Of a stretch of DNA of 64,000 nucleotides, positions 39,170 to 48,621 are shown in pieces (within the stretch, counting starts at the first letter, position 1; each line of letters opens with the position of its first letter). The stretch comes from Sphingobacteriales bacterium (lineage in GTDB: Bacteria; Bacteroidota; Bacteroidia; Chitinophagales; UBA2359), in contig CP064999.1 of assembly GCA_016700115.1 (NCBI GenBank), forward strand, positions 3,410,001 through 3,474,000, given 5' to 3'. The notes under the pieces are model-generated. The model was not told the origin of the DNA and searched no databases. It saw only the letters and a program-made list of their open reading frames with translations. The position numbers and the translations under genes are program-made.

Positions 39170-40537
39170 ATGTCGGTTTTACAATTTTACCGTTCTGTGA
39201 TTGAGCCGGTGATGGTTCTGCTCACTCATATTGGTTTTATGGTATTAATGGCTTCATTGCCATTGTCAAAAGGGACTTCTTCTGTTACCTTGGTCATTTT
39301 ACTTTGTTTTTCGTTGTTTTTTTTGATGTTTTCCGGCATAACTCATCAATCGAAGCAGTTCCCCAATAAACTGATGAGGCTATTTTGGACATTTTTTGCT
39401 TGTTTTGTTATAGGACTGTTTTATTCAACTCATTTTTCTACCGGTATAGAAGTTGCTTACAAACAAAACGCTTTTTTGTTAATTCCTTTCATCCTGTATA
39501 TGGCCTACGATTTGGTGAAATGGTATGGAACTTTGTATTTGAAATGGTTTGTTTGGGGTACAGCATTTGCCGGACTTGTTATCATATCTCTCTATTTACT
39601 ACCTGACGAAATTTTTGAGCAAATAGGACCTAATCTCCATCGTTTTGGATTAAACAAACTCAAACAGGGTATTCAATTTGAAAAGTTCGGTTTTTACACG
39701 CCTTTTATAGACAGATTGTCTATCGGAAATTTCATATCCTTATCTGTATTGACTTGTTGTTGGTTCATAGCTTCACAGCTACAATCCCGGATATTTAGTT
39801 GCTTTTTGATTGCTTTGTTATTATTCGCCTCTTTGGTCATTGGCGGCAGAGGAGGACAGATAGGACTTTTTGCAGGACTTGCAATTTGGGCAGGTTATTT
39901 TGTTTTTCAATTTATTCAAAAACTTCCATCCCGATTTCAATTAGTCAGTAAAGTAACTTTATCTACTTTGCTCTTTTTGTTAATTGCACTCACCCCTTAT
40001 ATTATATTTCGCAACGTTCCAGCTGTTTGGGATCGCTACAATCAAATGTTTTGGGAGCTTTCCATGTTGCAAAAGGGGGTATATCAGGAATATGATTATG
40101 AACATTTTACAACACTAAGACGGATCTATTCTTGGTTGGGCAGTTGGGATATTATTGTTCAACAACCAATTTTTGGCACCGGAACCGGCGATTACAGATA
40201 CGAATTGCAAGAAGTCTATCATGCAAAAGGCTGGAATGTTCCGGTTAATGCTCATAATCAGTTTTTGCAAATTTGGGCTATGTTGGGAATTGCCGGTTTA
40301 TTGGTTTTTATTGCTATTCTAATCGCATTTTTGAAGCGTATTTTTAAAATTGGCAATACCCCGCTTAAGGTGTTTGGTGTTTCTTTGATCGTATTTTATG
40401 TTGTTATATTTCTTTTTGATTCTGCCATCAACATGCAGGCCGGTAATATGGCTTTTGTATTGATTTTATGTATTCTTTCTGCGCAACCTATTTCAGATAA
40501 AGGGAGTACAAAGAAACAGATAACACTTTCCGGGTAA
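39170..40537 (+). CDS. O-antigen ligase-like polytopic membrane protein (Wzy/WaaL superfamily)
   Basis: 455 residues with about ten to twelve hydrophobic helices. A long periplasmic-type loop at about 280-365 contains GTGTGDYRYEL and the conserved NAHNQFLQIWAMLGI segment, in which a His before the Asn is typical of O-antigen ligases and polymerases. GGRGGQIGLFAG in the middle is also characteristic. It probably joins or polymerises a lipid-linked glycan at the periplasmic side of the inner membrane; ligase versus polymerase cannot be told from sequence. Its TAA (40535-40537) abuts the stop of the convergent ccmC gene with no spacer and no visible terminator. Confidence 0.85.
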   Translation: MSVLQFYRSVIEPVMVLLTHIGFMVLMASLPLSKGTSSVTLVILLCFSLFFLMFSGITHQSKQFPNKLMRLFWTFFACFVIGLFYSTHFSTGIEVAYKQNAFLLIPFILYMAYDLVKWYGTLYLKWFVWGTAFAGLVIISLYLLPDEIFEQIGPNLHRFGLNKLKQGIQFEKFGFYTPFIDRLSIGNFISLSVLTCCWFIASQLQSRIFSCFLIALLLFASLVIGGRGGQIGLFAGLAIWAGYFVFQFIQKLPSRFQLVSKVTLSTLLFLLIALTPYIIFRNVPAVWDRYNQMFWELSMLQKGVYQEYDYEHFTTLRRIYSWLGSWDIIVQQPIFGTGTGDYRYELQEVYHAKGWNVPVNAHNQFLQIWAMLGIAGLLVFIAILIAFLKRIFKIGNTPLKVFGVSLIVFYVVIFLFDSAINMQAGNMAFVLILCILSAQPISDKGSTKKQITLSG

Positions 40538-41218
40538 TCATAACTCTAAACCAGATTTCTTAATAGTGAGCAACTTGATGCGAACTAATATAGAAACCAT
40601 CCAAACACCCAACAATGTCCATCCGATAATGGCGGGGTAAAAGACCATCCGCATCCAATGATCCAAATCATATTGTCCGAAAGCAGGATTTCCATCTGCG
40701 CCGGGATGAAGCGAATTAGCTAATCGGGGAAGGATACCAATCAGAACGATGAATACAAAAAAAGCTACGATGCTATAAACTGATGAGACCAAAGCCCGCT
40801 TGTCTTCATCTTCAATGGCACCTCTAAGTACAAAATAAGCCATATACATCAACAAGCCGACTGCCGATGCCAGTTGTTTGGGGTCATTGCTCCAATATTC
40901 TCCCCAGGTATATTTTGCCCAAATCATTCCGGTTAGCAATCCTAACACCCCAAACCAAAGTGCTATTTGAACGCCCGATGATGCAACTATGTCATATTTC
41001 AATTGAAAGGTGCGCAAATATTTTATGCTATAAATCAATGACATCAATAAAAGCAAAATCATGCCAAACCACATTGGCACATGAAAATATAGATTTCGGA
41101 TGGTTTCATTCAAAATTGGCAGCTTAGGGGCCGGCAATAAAAGTCCACCGACAATCGTAAATGTGAGCAGCAAAACAGCGAATGCTTTCCACCAGTTTTT
41201 GTTAAGTAAAGTATTCAT
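40538..41218 (-). CDS. ccmC: Cytochrome c biogenesis heme exporter protein CcmC
   Basis: 226 residues with six predicted membrane helices. The tryptophan-rich heme-handling motif reads AKYTWGEYWSNDPKQ at about 105-120, matching the CcmC/CcsA WGxxWxxD signature. Conserved His residues lie in RNLYFHVPMW (about 45) and ANSLHPG (about 172) on the periplasmic side. With the CcmAB transporter it loads heme onto CcmE in system I cytochrome c maturation. The preceding gene ccmB ends 29 bases upstream on the same strand, so they form an operon. CcmA and CcmE are not in the window. Confidence 0.93.
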   Translation of the reverse strand: MNTLLNKNWWKAFAVLLLTFTIVGGLLLPAPKLPILNETIRNLYFHVPMWFGMILLLLMSLIYSIKYLRTFQLKYDIVASSGVQIALWFGVLGLLTGMIWAKYTWGEYWSNDPKQLASAVGLLMYMAYFVLRGAIEDEDKRALVSSVYSIVAFFVFIVLIGILPRLANSLHPGADGNPAFGQYDLDHWMRMVFYPAIIGWTLLGVWMVSILVRIKLLTIKKSGLEL

Positions 41219-41247
41219 ATCGTTTCAGGTATCTGTTAGAAAAATAT

Positions 41248-41913
41248 TTAGTCTCGCCATAAATAAGGATACAAAACCCAAGTCAATACCGCTAATACCG
41301 CATCAATGGCGATAAGATTGCGAATATCACGAAAAGTATTGGGTGTTTCAATGCCCTCGACTGAATTTTTAGACAAAATGATAAGCAGTCCAAGCATTGG
41401 AATGACGATTGGAAAGCTCAAAACAGGCATCAGGGTTGCGTTGCGGTTTCCTGTTTTTGCTGCAATGGCAGAAATCAGGGTAAAACATACCGCAAATCCT
41501 ACTGCACCTAAACAGACGGAAGTAGTAAACAAATAAATATTCTGTACAGGATTGCCCAATAACAACATATATGCACCAAGTGCTAAAATAGCAATTAACA
41601 CCAGCAATCCTATATTATATAATAGCTTTGAGAGAATGACAGCCTGCGGACTGACTAAGGTATAATAATAATGAAACCTTCCGGAGCCTTCCTGAACAAA
41701 ACTTTTCGTAATGGCATTGACAGAGGCAAACAACATAATAATCCAAAATACAGCCACCCAGGCAACCGGCTCTATTTTCATAAAAGATAAATAGACTACC
41801 ATGACAGCAGATAGCACATACAATAAAATGCCACTAATTGCATATCGTTGCCGCCATTCGAGGATAATGTCTTTATGTATTAAAAACCGGATTTGACGGA
41901 ACAATAATTTCAT
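41248..41913 (-). CDS. ccmB: Heme exporter ABC permease CcmB
   Basis: 221 residues with six predicted membrane helices. The N-terminus RFLIHKDIILEWRQRYAISG is typical of CcmB. FWIIMLFASVNAITKSFVQE and the YYTLVSPQAVILSKLLYN stretch match the conserved cytoplasmic loop that contacts the CcmA ATPase. It is the membrane subunit of the heme-related ABC complex of cytochrome c maturation. It is followed 29 bases later by ccmC and diverges from the exonuclease gene. No ccmA is adjacent, so the ATPase must be encoded elsewhere. Confidence 0.92.
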   Translation of the reverse strand: MKLLFRQIRFLIHKDIILEWRQRYAISGILLYVLSAVMVVYLSFMKIEPVAWVAVFWIIMLFASVNAITKSFVQEGSGRFHYYYTLVSPQAVILSKLLYNIGLLVLIAILALGAYMLLLGNPVQNIYLFTTSVCLGAVGFAVCFTLISAIAAKTGNRNATLMPVLSFPIVIPMLGLLIILSKNSVEGIETPNTFRDIRNLIAIDAVLAVLTWVLYPYLWRD

Positions 41914-42009
41914 CCCGCAAATTTATTGCCCAAAAGTTTATTTTTCCTCAAAAAGAAAAATACTTTAAATCTATTGGCTTATTTTACATCCATTATTCCC
42001 TATTTATTT

Positions 42010-42750
42010 ATGCTGACAAATATAAACCCTCTCACCATTTTGTTTTTAGATATCGAGACTGTCCCTTTGGCAGGCAGTTGGAATGATTTGGATGAAGAAA
42101 CCAAATTGTTATGGCAATACCGGACCAACCGTTTTAAGCAATTGCAGGAAGAAGAAATGTCTGACGATGAATATTACTTTAAAAAATCGGGGGTATATGC
42201 TGAATTTGGAAAAGTTATCTGTATTTCAATCGGCATTTTCCGGTTTGAGAATAAGGAAAATGAAACGTTAACATTAAGGCTTAAATCATTTTATGGACAT
42301 AATGAAGCCGAAATTCTAAAGCCATTTTTCGATTTATTATCTAAATCATTCAGTGCTGAACATTTTTACCTTTGCGGGCATAATATCCGCGAATTTGATG
42401 TCCCTTTTTTGTGCAGGAGAGCAATTGTAAACAGCCTTTCATTGCCCGATATTCTAAATGTACATACTTTTAAGCCCTGGGAACAACGCTTGATAGACAC
42501 CATGCAATTATGGAAATTCGGGGACTATAAAAATTTTACATCCTTAAACTTATTGACCCATATTTTGGATATTCCTTCTCCAAAAACAGAAATGGACGGG
42601 AGCATGGTCGCTGATATTTACTGGAATGAAGAAACCGGTCTTGAAAAAATCAAAAACTATTGCCTTAACGATGTAGTGGCCCTGGCTCAGGTTTGGTTAA
42701 GATTTCATAAGAAACCATTGATCAAACCCGAACATATAGTTTACGGTTAA
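42010..42750 (+). CDS. 3'-5' exonuclease, PolB-like DEDDy family
   Basis: 246 residues from the ATG at 42010. An upstream in-frame ATG at 41926 would add 28 weakly conserved residues that overlap the divergent promoter region. It matches the predicted PolB-like 3'-5' exonuclease family (DNA_pol_B_exo2). ExoI is FLDIETVP with the catalytic D and E near residues 13-15, ExoII is the GHNIREFDVPFLCRRA region, and ExoIII is YCLNDVVALAQVW with the Y-x3-D of the DEDDy class. Such proteins are soluble DNA nucleases with a presumed repair role. It converges on mutS with only 29 bases between stops, but there is no evidence of a functional link. Confidence 0.88.
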   Translation: MLTNINPLTILFLDIETVPLAGSWNDLDEETKLLWQYRTNRFKQLQEEEMSDDEYYFKKSGVYAEFGKVICISIGIFRFENKENETLTLRLKSFYGHNEAEILKPFFDLLSKSFSAEHFYLCGHNIREFDVPFLCRRAIVNSLSLPDILNVHTFKPWEQRLIDTMQLWKFGDYKNFTSLNLLTHILDIPSPKTEMDGSMVADIYWNEETGLEKIKNYCLNDVVALAQVWLRFHKKPLIKPEHIVYG

Positions 42751-42779
42751 AAGAACGTGATTTTTTAAGTTAGCGGTTA

Positions 42780-45383
42780 TTAATCTTCAACTGCCTTGCG
42801 AAGTTCGTGCAGTTTCATCATCGCCTCAATGGGAGTGAGGGTATTGATGTCTAAAATGCTGAGCATTTCTTTTATTTTTTTCAACTTAGGGTCAGTAATT
42901 TCAAACAGGGTAAGTTGAAGTGGTTCCTGACGGGCTATTTGATTCAGGGTGCCTTTTGTTTGTTGAAGCTCATGTTGTTGTTCTAATTGAGCCAAGATTT
43001 CGTTTGCCCTGTTTATGATGGCTTTAGGCATTCCAGCCATTTGTGCTACATGAATACCAAAGCTTTTTTCAGCCGGACCTTCAATTAATTTTCGAAGAAA
43101 AATGACTTTGTTTCCGGCTTCTTTCACCGCAATTGAAAAGTTTTTAATCCTTGGATTTTTTTGTGCGAGTTCGGTCAGTTCGTGATAATGGGTGGCAAAC
43201 AGGGTTTTGGGCTGTGCCTTGGGATGATTGTGTAAAAATTCTGCTAATGCCCAGGCGATTGAAATTCCATCGTAAGTGCTGGTTCCTCTTCCTATCTCAT
43301 CGAGCAAAATCAGGCTTCGTGCCGATAAGTTATTCATAATGCTGGCCGTTTCATTCATTTCGACCATAAAAGTAGATTCCCCGGAAGAAATATTATCGGA
43401 AGCACCAACCCTGGTAAATATTTTATCCACCAATCCGATTTCTGCGCTTGCAGCAGGGACAAAACTGCCCATTTGTGCCATCAGAGTTATCAGCGCAGTT
43501 TGCCTTAGCAGGGCAGATTTCCCCGACATATTCGGTCCGGTAATGATCAGGATTTGTTGTTTATCGTTATCCAGGTAAATATCGTTGGGGATATAGGTTT
43601 CACCAAGTTGCAATTGTTGTTCAATGACCGGATGCCTGCCTCTGAAGATATTGATGGTGAACGAATCATTTACCACCGGTTTACAATAATGTTGTTTTTG
43701 TGCGACAGCAGCAAAAGATAACAGGCAATCCATTCGCGCTAAAAGATTGGCATTGAGCTGAATTGGACGGATATAATCTGATAACTCTGTGATTAGTGCG
43801 GTAAACAAATCACTTTCTAACTGGATGATTTTTTCTTCTGCTCCTAATATTTTTTCTTCGTATCGTTTTAGTTCTTCGGTAATATACCTTTCGGCGGTTG
43901 TGAGGGTTTGTTTTCTAATCCAAGCTGTCGGAACCTGTTCTTTGTATTTGTTGCGAACTTCAAAAAAGTAACCGAATACATTATTGAAACCAATTTTTAA
44001 ACTGCTGATGCCTGTTTTTTCGATTTCCCTTTGTTCCATTTCCAGCAGATAATCTTTGCCTGAGTTTTGGATATGGCGAAGTTCGTCCAATTCTTCGGAG
44101 ATGCCGTTGTTGATTATTCCGCCTTTATTGGTGGCATTTGATGGGTCTTCGACCAACCAATTTGCCAATTTTTCGACGATGAGTTTGCAGGGATTGAGTT
44201 GTTCTGCCAATTTGTTGAGAAACTCATTCGTGCAGGAGGCACCCATTTCTTTGATGGGAACTATGGATTGCAGGGCTTTCTTGATTTGCCCGACCTGACG
44301 GGGGGTAACTCTTCCCATAGGTACAAGGGCAATCAGACGTTCCAGATCGCCGATTTGCTTCAGGTTATGTCGAATAGTATCTGCAAATTCGGTTTGCGCT
44401 ATGAAAAATTCTACGATACTCAACCGTTCGTTGATTGCTATTTTGTCGCGAAGCGGGAGGACAATCCATTTTTTCAGAAGACGGCTGCCCATAGGGGTGG
44501 TAGTTTTGTCCAAAACTGCGATTAAAGGTTTGCCAGACTCGAAAGGAGTAGTCAACAATTCGAGGTTGCGGATGGTAAACCTGTCCAACCACATGTATTT
44601 GTCTTGCCAAATCCGGGAGATTGCCGTGATGTGCTGAAGGTTTGGATGCTCTGTGTCGGCTAAATAATGAATGATTGCGCCGGCGGCGATGATGCCTTCT
44701 TCGGCTTCTTCGACTCCAAATCCTTTTAGTGATTGTGTCTGGAAATGGCGCAATAAAGTTTCCCGCGCATAGTCGGTGCCGAACGCCCAATCGTCAATGG
44801 GGTAGAGGTAGAGTTTATCGCCAAACAGTTCGACAAACTCTTTGAGGCGGCTTTTAGGGATAATAGTTTCGGCCGGGCGGAAACTTTGGAGGAGTTTGTC
44901 AATGTAATCGGAGTTGCCTTGTGAGAGGAGAAATTCGCCGGTGGAGATATCGGTAAAGGCAATTCCTAATTCAGATTTTGTAAAAAAAACGGAAGCTAAA
45001 TAGTTATTGGAGTTATGGTCTAATATTTTATCGCTGATGGTAAGCCCCGGAGTTACCAGTTCGGTAACACCACGTTTGACAACTGTTTTCGCTAATGAAG
45101 GGTTTTCTAACTGGTCGCAAACTGCTACGCGGAAACCGGCGCGCACTAATTTATGAAGATAGGAATCTAAGGCATGATGGGGAAAGCCGGCAAGTTCTAT
45201 TTCGGAGGCTGCGCCATTGTGGCGTTTGGTGAGGGTGATGCCGAGGGTTTTGGAGGTTTCGATGGCATCCTGACCGAAGGTTTCGTAGAAATCGCCAACT
45301 CTGAACAGCAAAATGGCATCGGGATATTTCGCCTTAATGCGGTTAAACTGTTGCATCAGCGGGGTTTCCGTAATCTTTGCCAT
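42780..45383 (-). CDS. mutS: DNA mismatch repair protein MutS
   Basis: 867 residues, full length. The N-terminal mismatch-recognition domain carries FRVGDFYETFG (Phe-x-Glu at about 36-38). The connector, lever and clamp regions follow. The ATPase domain has Walker A GPNMSGKSALLRQ at about 613-625, the FMVEMNETA signature, Walker B with the D-loop LILLDEIGRGTSTYDG at about 693-708 and FATHYHEL. The C-terminus ends in the dimerisation helix region. It binds base mismatches as a dimer and recruits MutL. It lies 81 bases after pntB on the same strand, so it may be read through from the pnt operon. Confidence 0.97.
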   Translation of the reverse strand: MAKITETPLMQQFNRIKAKYPDAILLFRVGDFYETFGQDAIETSKTLGITLTKRHNGAASEIELAGFPHHALDSYLHKLVRAGFRVAVCDQLENPSLAKTVVKRGVTELVTPGLTISDKILDHNSNNYLASVFFTKSELGIAFTDISTGEFLLSQGNSDYIDKLLQSFRPAETIIPKSRLKEFVELFGDKLYLYPIDDWAFGTDYARETLLRHFQTQSLKGFGVEEAEEGIIAAGAIIHYLADTEHPNLQHITAISRIWQDKYMWLDRFTIRNLELLTTPFESGKPLIAVLDKTTTPMGSRLLKKWIVLPLRDKIAINERLSIVEFFIAQTEFADTIRHNLKQIGDLERLIALVPMGRVTPRQVGQIKKALQSIVPIKEMGASCTNEFLNKLAEQLNPCKLIVEKLANWLVEDPSNATNKGGIINNGISEELDELRHIQNSGKDYLLEMEQREIEKTGISSLKIGFNNVFGYFFEVRNKYKEQVPTAWIRKQTLTTAERYITEELKRYEEKILGAEEKIIQLESDLFTALITELSDYIRPIQLNANLLARMDCLLSFAAVAQKQHYCKPVVNDSFTINIFRGRHPVIEQQLQLGETYIPNDIYLDNDKQQILIITGPNMSGKSALLRQTALITLMAQMGSFVPAASAEIGLVDKIFTRVGASDNISSGESTFMVEMNETASIMNNLSARSLILLDEIGRGTSTYDGISIAWALAEFLHNHPKAQPKTLFATHYHELTELAQKNPRIKNFSIAVKEAGNKVIFLRKLIEGPAEKSFGIHVAQMAGMPKAIINRANEILAQLEQQHELQQTKGTLNQIARQEPLQLTLFEITDPKLKKIKEMLSILDINTLTPIEAMMKLHELRKAVED

Positions 45384-45464
45384 TGTGCGGTTAAAACTTG
45401 AAAAGAAAAGATAGTTATCCGGTAGATTTTGGAAAGCTATTTAAAAGGAGTATTCCGGATTTTG

Positions 45465-46877
45465 TCAGATGCTTTTTAATTCCCGAACCAATTTTTCGAT
45501 GCTGCTTTTTGCATCTCCGAACAACATTCGTGTATTGTCGTTAAAAAACAGTCTGTTTTCAATTCCTGCATATCCGGCGCTCATTCCTCTTTTTAAGATA
45601 ACCACTGTTTTTGCTTCGTCCACGTCGAGGATAGGCATTCCATAGATGGGGCTTGTCGGGTCATCTTTTGCTGCGGGATTTACCACATCATTTGCACCTA
45701 TTACCAACACTACGTCCGTATTTTTAAACAACGGGTTGGCTTCTTCCATTTCGATGAGTTTGTCGTAATCCACATCTGATTCGGCCAAGAGGACGTTCAT
45801 GTGCCCGGGCATCCGGCCTGCGACGGGGTGAATGGCATATTTTACTTCCACTCCCTGTTCTTCCAGAATAGATTCAAATTCGTGGGTAATATGTTGTGCC
45901 TGTGCGACAGCTAAACCATAGCCCGGTACGATGATGACCCTTTGCGCATAATTGCAGAGCACGGCGCAATCGTTGAGCGAAATTTCTTTGATTACACCGG
46001 CATCCCCTTGTTCACCGCCGATTGCTTTGCTTTGCCCGCCAAACGCGCCTACCAGCACATTGAGCAATGAGCGGTTCATAGCATTGCACATCAGAATTGT
46101 GAGGATGGTACCTGCCGAGCCTACGAGGATGCCGCCTGTCAGCATGGCCTGATTGCTGTAAAGGAAGCCGCCGAATGCTGCTGCCAAGCCGGTAAATGAA
46201 TTGAGCAGGGAGATAACTACCGGCATATCTGCTCCGCCTATCGGCAAAACAAACAATATTCCATATAATAAGGAAAGCAGGGTGATTAAAAACAAAACAG
46301 AGAGGCTGCCTTCGGTTTGCATCATGACATATCCACATAAGCCTAAAATCAGGAGCAGGAGGATGGTATTAAACAGTTGTTGTTTGGGCAATACGTAGTC
46401 TTTTATTTTACCTTCTAATTTGCCAAAGGCAATCATACTTCCTGCAAAAGAGATGGAGCCTATCATGATGCCGAGTAAAATCATCAGCACTTCGCCGTTC
46501 ATCAGGGTTTCTGCGTTGATGACGGTGGTGTATTTATCAAACTCGTTGATAGAAATCAATGCGGCACAGGCACCACCCATACCGTTGAAGAAAGAGACCA
46601 TCTGGGGCATTGAGGTCATTTGTACTTTTTTGGCCATGACGACCCCGATGATGGTTCCGATGATAATGCCTAAAACTATCCAAATCAGGTTACCGATGGG
46701 TTTTCCATCGTGATGGTACAAGAAAATCGTGCCGATAATGGCTAAGGTCATTCCCGCAGCGGCTATCAAATTTCCGTTTCGTGCTGTTTTGGGATGGCTC
46801 AGCATTTTTAATCCAAAGATGAAAGACAGGGAAGCGAGGAAATATATGAGATGTAAAAGGTTGTTTTGGAACTCCAT
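45465..46877 (-). CDS. pntB: NAD(P) transhydrogenase subunit beta
   Basis: 470 residues, usual length. About eight membrane helices occupy residues 1-270, including GMGGACAALISINEF and PIGGADMPVVISLLNSFTGLAAA. The NADP(H)-binding domain III at about 290-470 has the GYGLAVAQAQH dinucleotide motif, HPVAGRMPGHMNVLLAES, VIGANDVVNPAA and KRGMSAGYAGIEN. With the two alpha subunits it couples proton translocation at the inner membrane to hydride transfer from NADH to NADP+, supplying NADPH. It is the last of three pnt genes, 27 bases after the small alpha subunit gene. Confidence 0.97.
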   Translation of the reverse strand: MEFQNNLLHLIYFLASLSFIFGLKMLSHPKTARNGNLIAAAGMTLAIIGTIFLYHHDGKPIGNLIWIVLGIIIGTIIGVVMAKKVQMTSMPQMVSFFNGMGGACAALISINEFDKYTTVINAETLMNGEVLMILLGIMIGSISFAGSMIAFGKLEGKIKDYVLPKQQLFNTILLLLILGLCGYVMMQTEGSLSVLFLITLLSLLYGILFVLPIGGADMPVVISLLNSFTGLAAAFGGFLYSNQAMLTGGILVGSAGTILTILMCNAMNRSLLNVLVGAFGGQSKAIGGEQGDAGVIKEISLNDCAVLCNYAQRVIIVPGYGLAVAQAQHITHEFESILEEQGVEVKYAIHPVAGRMPGHMNVLLAESDVDYDKLIEMEEANPLFKNTDVVLVIGANDVVNPAAKDDPTSPIYGMPILDVDEAKTVVILKRGMSAGYAGIENRLFFNDNTRMLFGDAKSSIEKLVRELKSI

Positions 46878-46904
46878 TGTTGGTAAAAATTTGGGGGTTA
46901 GGGT

Positions 46905-47219
46905 CTATTTTTTATCTTTCTTTTTAAACATTTCCAACATACGGTCGGTTACGACAAATCCGCCCACGACGTTGAGCGTACCCATGACCACCGCAATAAA
47001 GCCGAGCACGAGCGCCAGGTAATTGTCGGGCTGGGCGTGCCCCATGACGATGATTGCGCCGATAATTACGACACCGTGTATGGCATTTGCGCCGGACATC
47101 AGGGGCGTATGAAGCACGGTTGGAACATTGCTGATGACTTCTATTCCCAAAAGGATGGATAATGCCAGGACATAGATGGCTTCGATGTTATTGCCAAAAA
47201 AATGCAGTATTTCGTTCAT
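46905..47219 (-). CDS. pntAB: NAD(P) transhydrogenase subunit alpha part 2 (membrane domain)
   Basis: 104 residues corresponding to the separate membrane-embedded C-terminal part of the alpha subunit found in split, three-gene transhydrogenases. Three to four helices are present: YVLALSILLGIEVISNVP, AIHGVVIIGAIIVMGHA, and YLALVLGFIAVVMGTLNVVGG. The TPLMSGANAIHGVV and GTLNVVGGFVVTDRML segments are highly conserved in the family. It contributes to the proton channel with PntB. It lies between pntAA (73-base gap) and pntB (27-base gap). Confidence 0.95.
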   Translation of the reverse strand: MNEILHFFGNNIEAIYVLALSILLGIEVISNVPTVLHTPLMSGANAIHGVVIIGAIIVMGHAQPDNYLALVLGFIAVVMGTLNVVGGFVVTDRMLEMFKKKDKK

Positions 47220-47292
47220 GTTTCGTGAAGTTTTTTGAAGATAAAGCCGGTTTTTACAGAAGGTTTGAAGTTATTAACCGTAGGTTGAGGTG

Positions 47293-48423
47293 TTAGCTGA
47301 CGGATTGTCTGACCCTTTCGTGCAAAATCTGACCCTGATGGGTGAGGCAGGTGCCCTGTACGATATCGTCCGAGAAATTGAGGTAGAGGTTTCCTTCTTT
47401 GGTGATGAGGAGTTTAAGGAAATTGAGCACGTTTTTACCAAACATTTTGCTGGCATCTGCGGGCATACTTGCGGGAATGTTGGATTGTCCGACTATGGTA
47501 ACGCCGTAACAAACCTTGGTCTCGTTGTTTTGGGTCAGGGCGCAGTTACCGCCGGTTGATGCGGCGAGGTCTATGATGACTGAGCCCGGTTTCATTTTAC
47601 TGATGGTTTCTTCGGTGATGAGCAGGGGTGCTTTCCTGCCGGGTATCTGGGCGGTGGCAATGACCACATCGCTTTTTATGGCGTGTTCCTGAATGAGGTT
47701 TTGTTGTTTAAGTTTGTAATCTTCGCTTTGCTCGACGGCATAACCACCTGCGCCGGTATCTTCGGTTGCGCCTTTTACCTCGACAAATTTTGCGCCCAAA
47801 CTCAGTACTTCTTCTTTAACTGCCGAACGGACATCGAAGGCTTCTACGACTGCGCCCAACCTCCGGGCGGTTGAAATGGCCTGTAACCCTGCCACTCCGG
47901 CACCCAGAATGAGTACTTTGGCGGGGGTAATGGTGCCGGCAGCGGTCATGAACATGGGGAAAAACTTGGGCAAAAGGGATGCGGCCAACAAAACCGCTTT
48001 GTAGCCTGCCACGGTAGCCATAGAGGATAAAATATCCATGCTTTGCGCCCGTGTTGTGCGGGGTACGAGGTCCATGCTGAAGGTGGTAAGGCCGGACTGC
48101 ACCAATGGTCCGGTTATTTCGGGGTTTCCTAAGGCCTGAAACACGCTGAGGAGGACGGCATCCGGTTTGATGATTGCCAATTCTTCGGCGGTGAAGGGTT
48201 GTATTCTTATCAGCACATCTGCGAGGTGTAAAATGTCGGGCTTGTTTTTTATTTCAGCGCCGGCGGCAAGGTAATCCTCATTGGAGGCAAAGGCACCGGC
48301 ACCGGCATCTGTTTCTACGAAAACATGGGCTACCTGCATATTTTTCAGTTGTTTGACTGCTTCGGGCAGCAAGGATACGCGGTTTTCGTCTCCGGTTTCT
48401 TTTAAAATACCAATGGTCATCAT
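47293..48423 (-). CDS. pntAA: NAD(P) transhydrogenase subunit alpha part 1 (NAD-binding)
   Basis: 376 residues; two adjacent ATGs (48423 and 48420) make the start uncertain by one codon. It is the soluble NAD(H)-binding domain I of transhydrogenase, related to alanine dehydrogenase. The N-terminal half has GILKETGDENRVSLLPEAV and the catalytic-face segment PRTTRAQSMDILSSMA. The Rossmann fold at about 165-250 has LILGAGVAGLQAISTARRLGA and VEAFDVR. Further on are the flexible-loop region and IATAQIPGRKAPLLI. The order pntAA-pntAB-pntB is the split arrangement seen in Rhodospirillum-type enzymes. The complex sits on the cytosolic face of the inner membrane. Confidence 0.96.
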   Translation of the reverse strand: MMTIGILKETGDENRVSLLPEAVKQLKNMQVAHVFVETDAGAGAFASNEDYLAAGAEIKNKPDILHLADVLIRIQPFTAEELAIIKPDAVLLSVFQALGNPEITGPLVQSGLTTFSMDLVPRTTRAQSMDILSSMATVAGYKAVLLAASLLPKFFPMFMTAAGTITPAKVLILGAGVAGLQAISTARRLGAVVEAFDVRSAVKEEVLSLGAKFVEVKGATEDTGAGGYAVEQSEDYKLKQQNLIQEHAIKSDVVIATAQIPGRKAPLLITEETISKMKPGSVIIDLAASTGGNCALTQNNETKVCYGVTIVGQSNIPASMPADASKMFGKNVLNFLKLLITKEGNLYLNFSDDIVQGTCLTHQGQILHERVRQSVS

Positions 48424-48621
48424 GGTTGCGGATTAATTTTTAACATTGAAAAAGAAAAAAACAGCAGGCTGATAACTACGCATCTGAAAGACCCGGCGGC
48501 GTAATTATCTGAGGAGTTGTTTTAAAATGGAGTTGATAAGATGGTTTTGGGCTGCAAAAATATAAAAAAACGATTAGGGCAAAGGCACTTCGTGCTAAAT
48601 TTGGTCAAAAGTTGACTTTTT

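Noticed and set aside
44365..44790. 141-codon ORF inside mutS
   Set aside because: It is an alternative frame of a well-conserved mutS region, rich in Arg/His as expected for a shadow frame.
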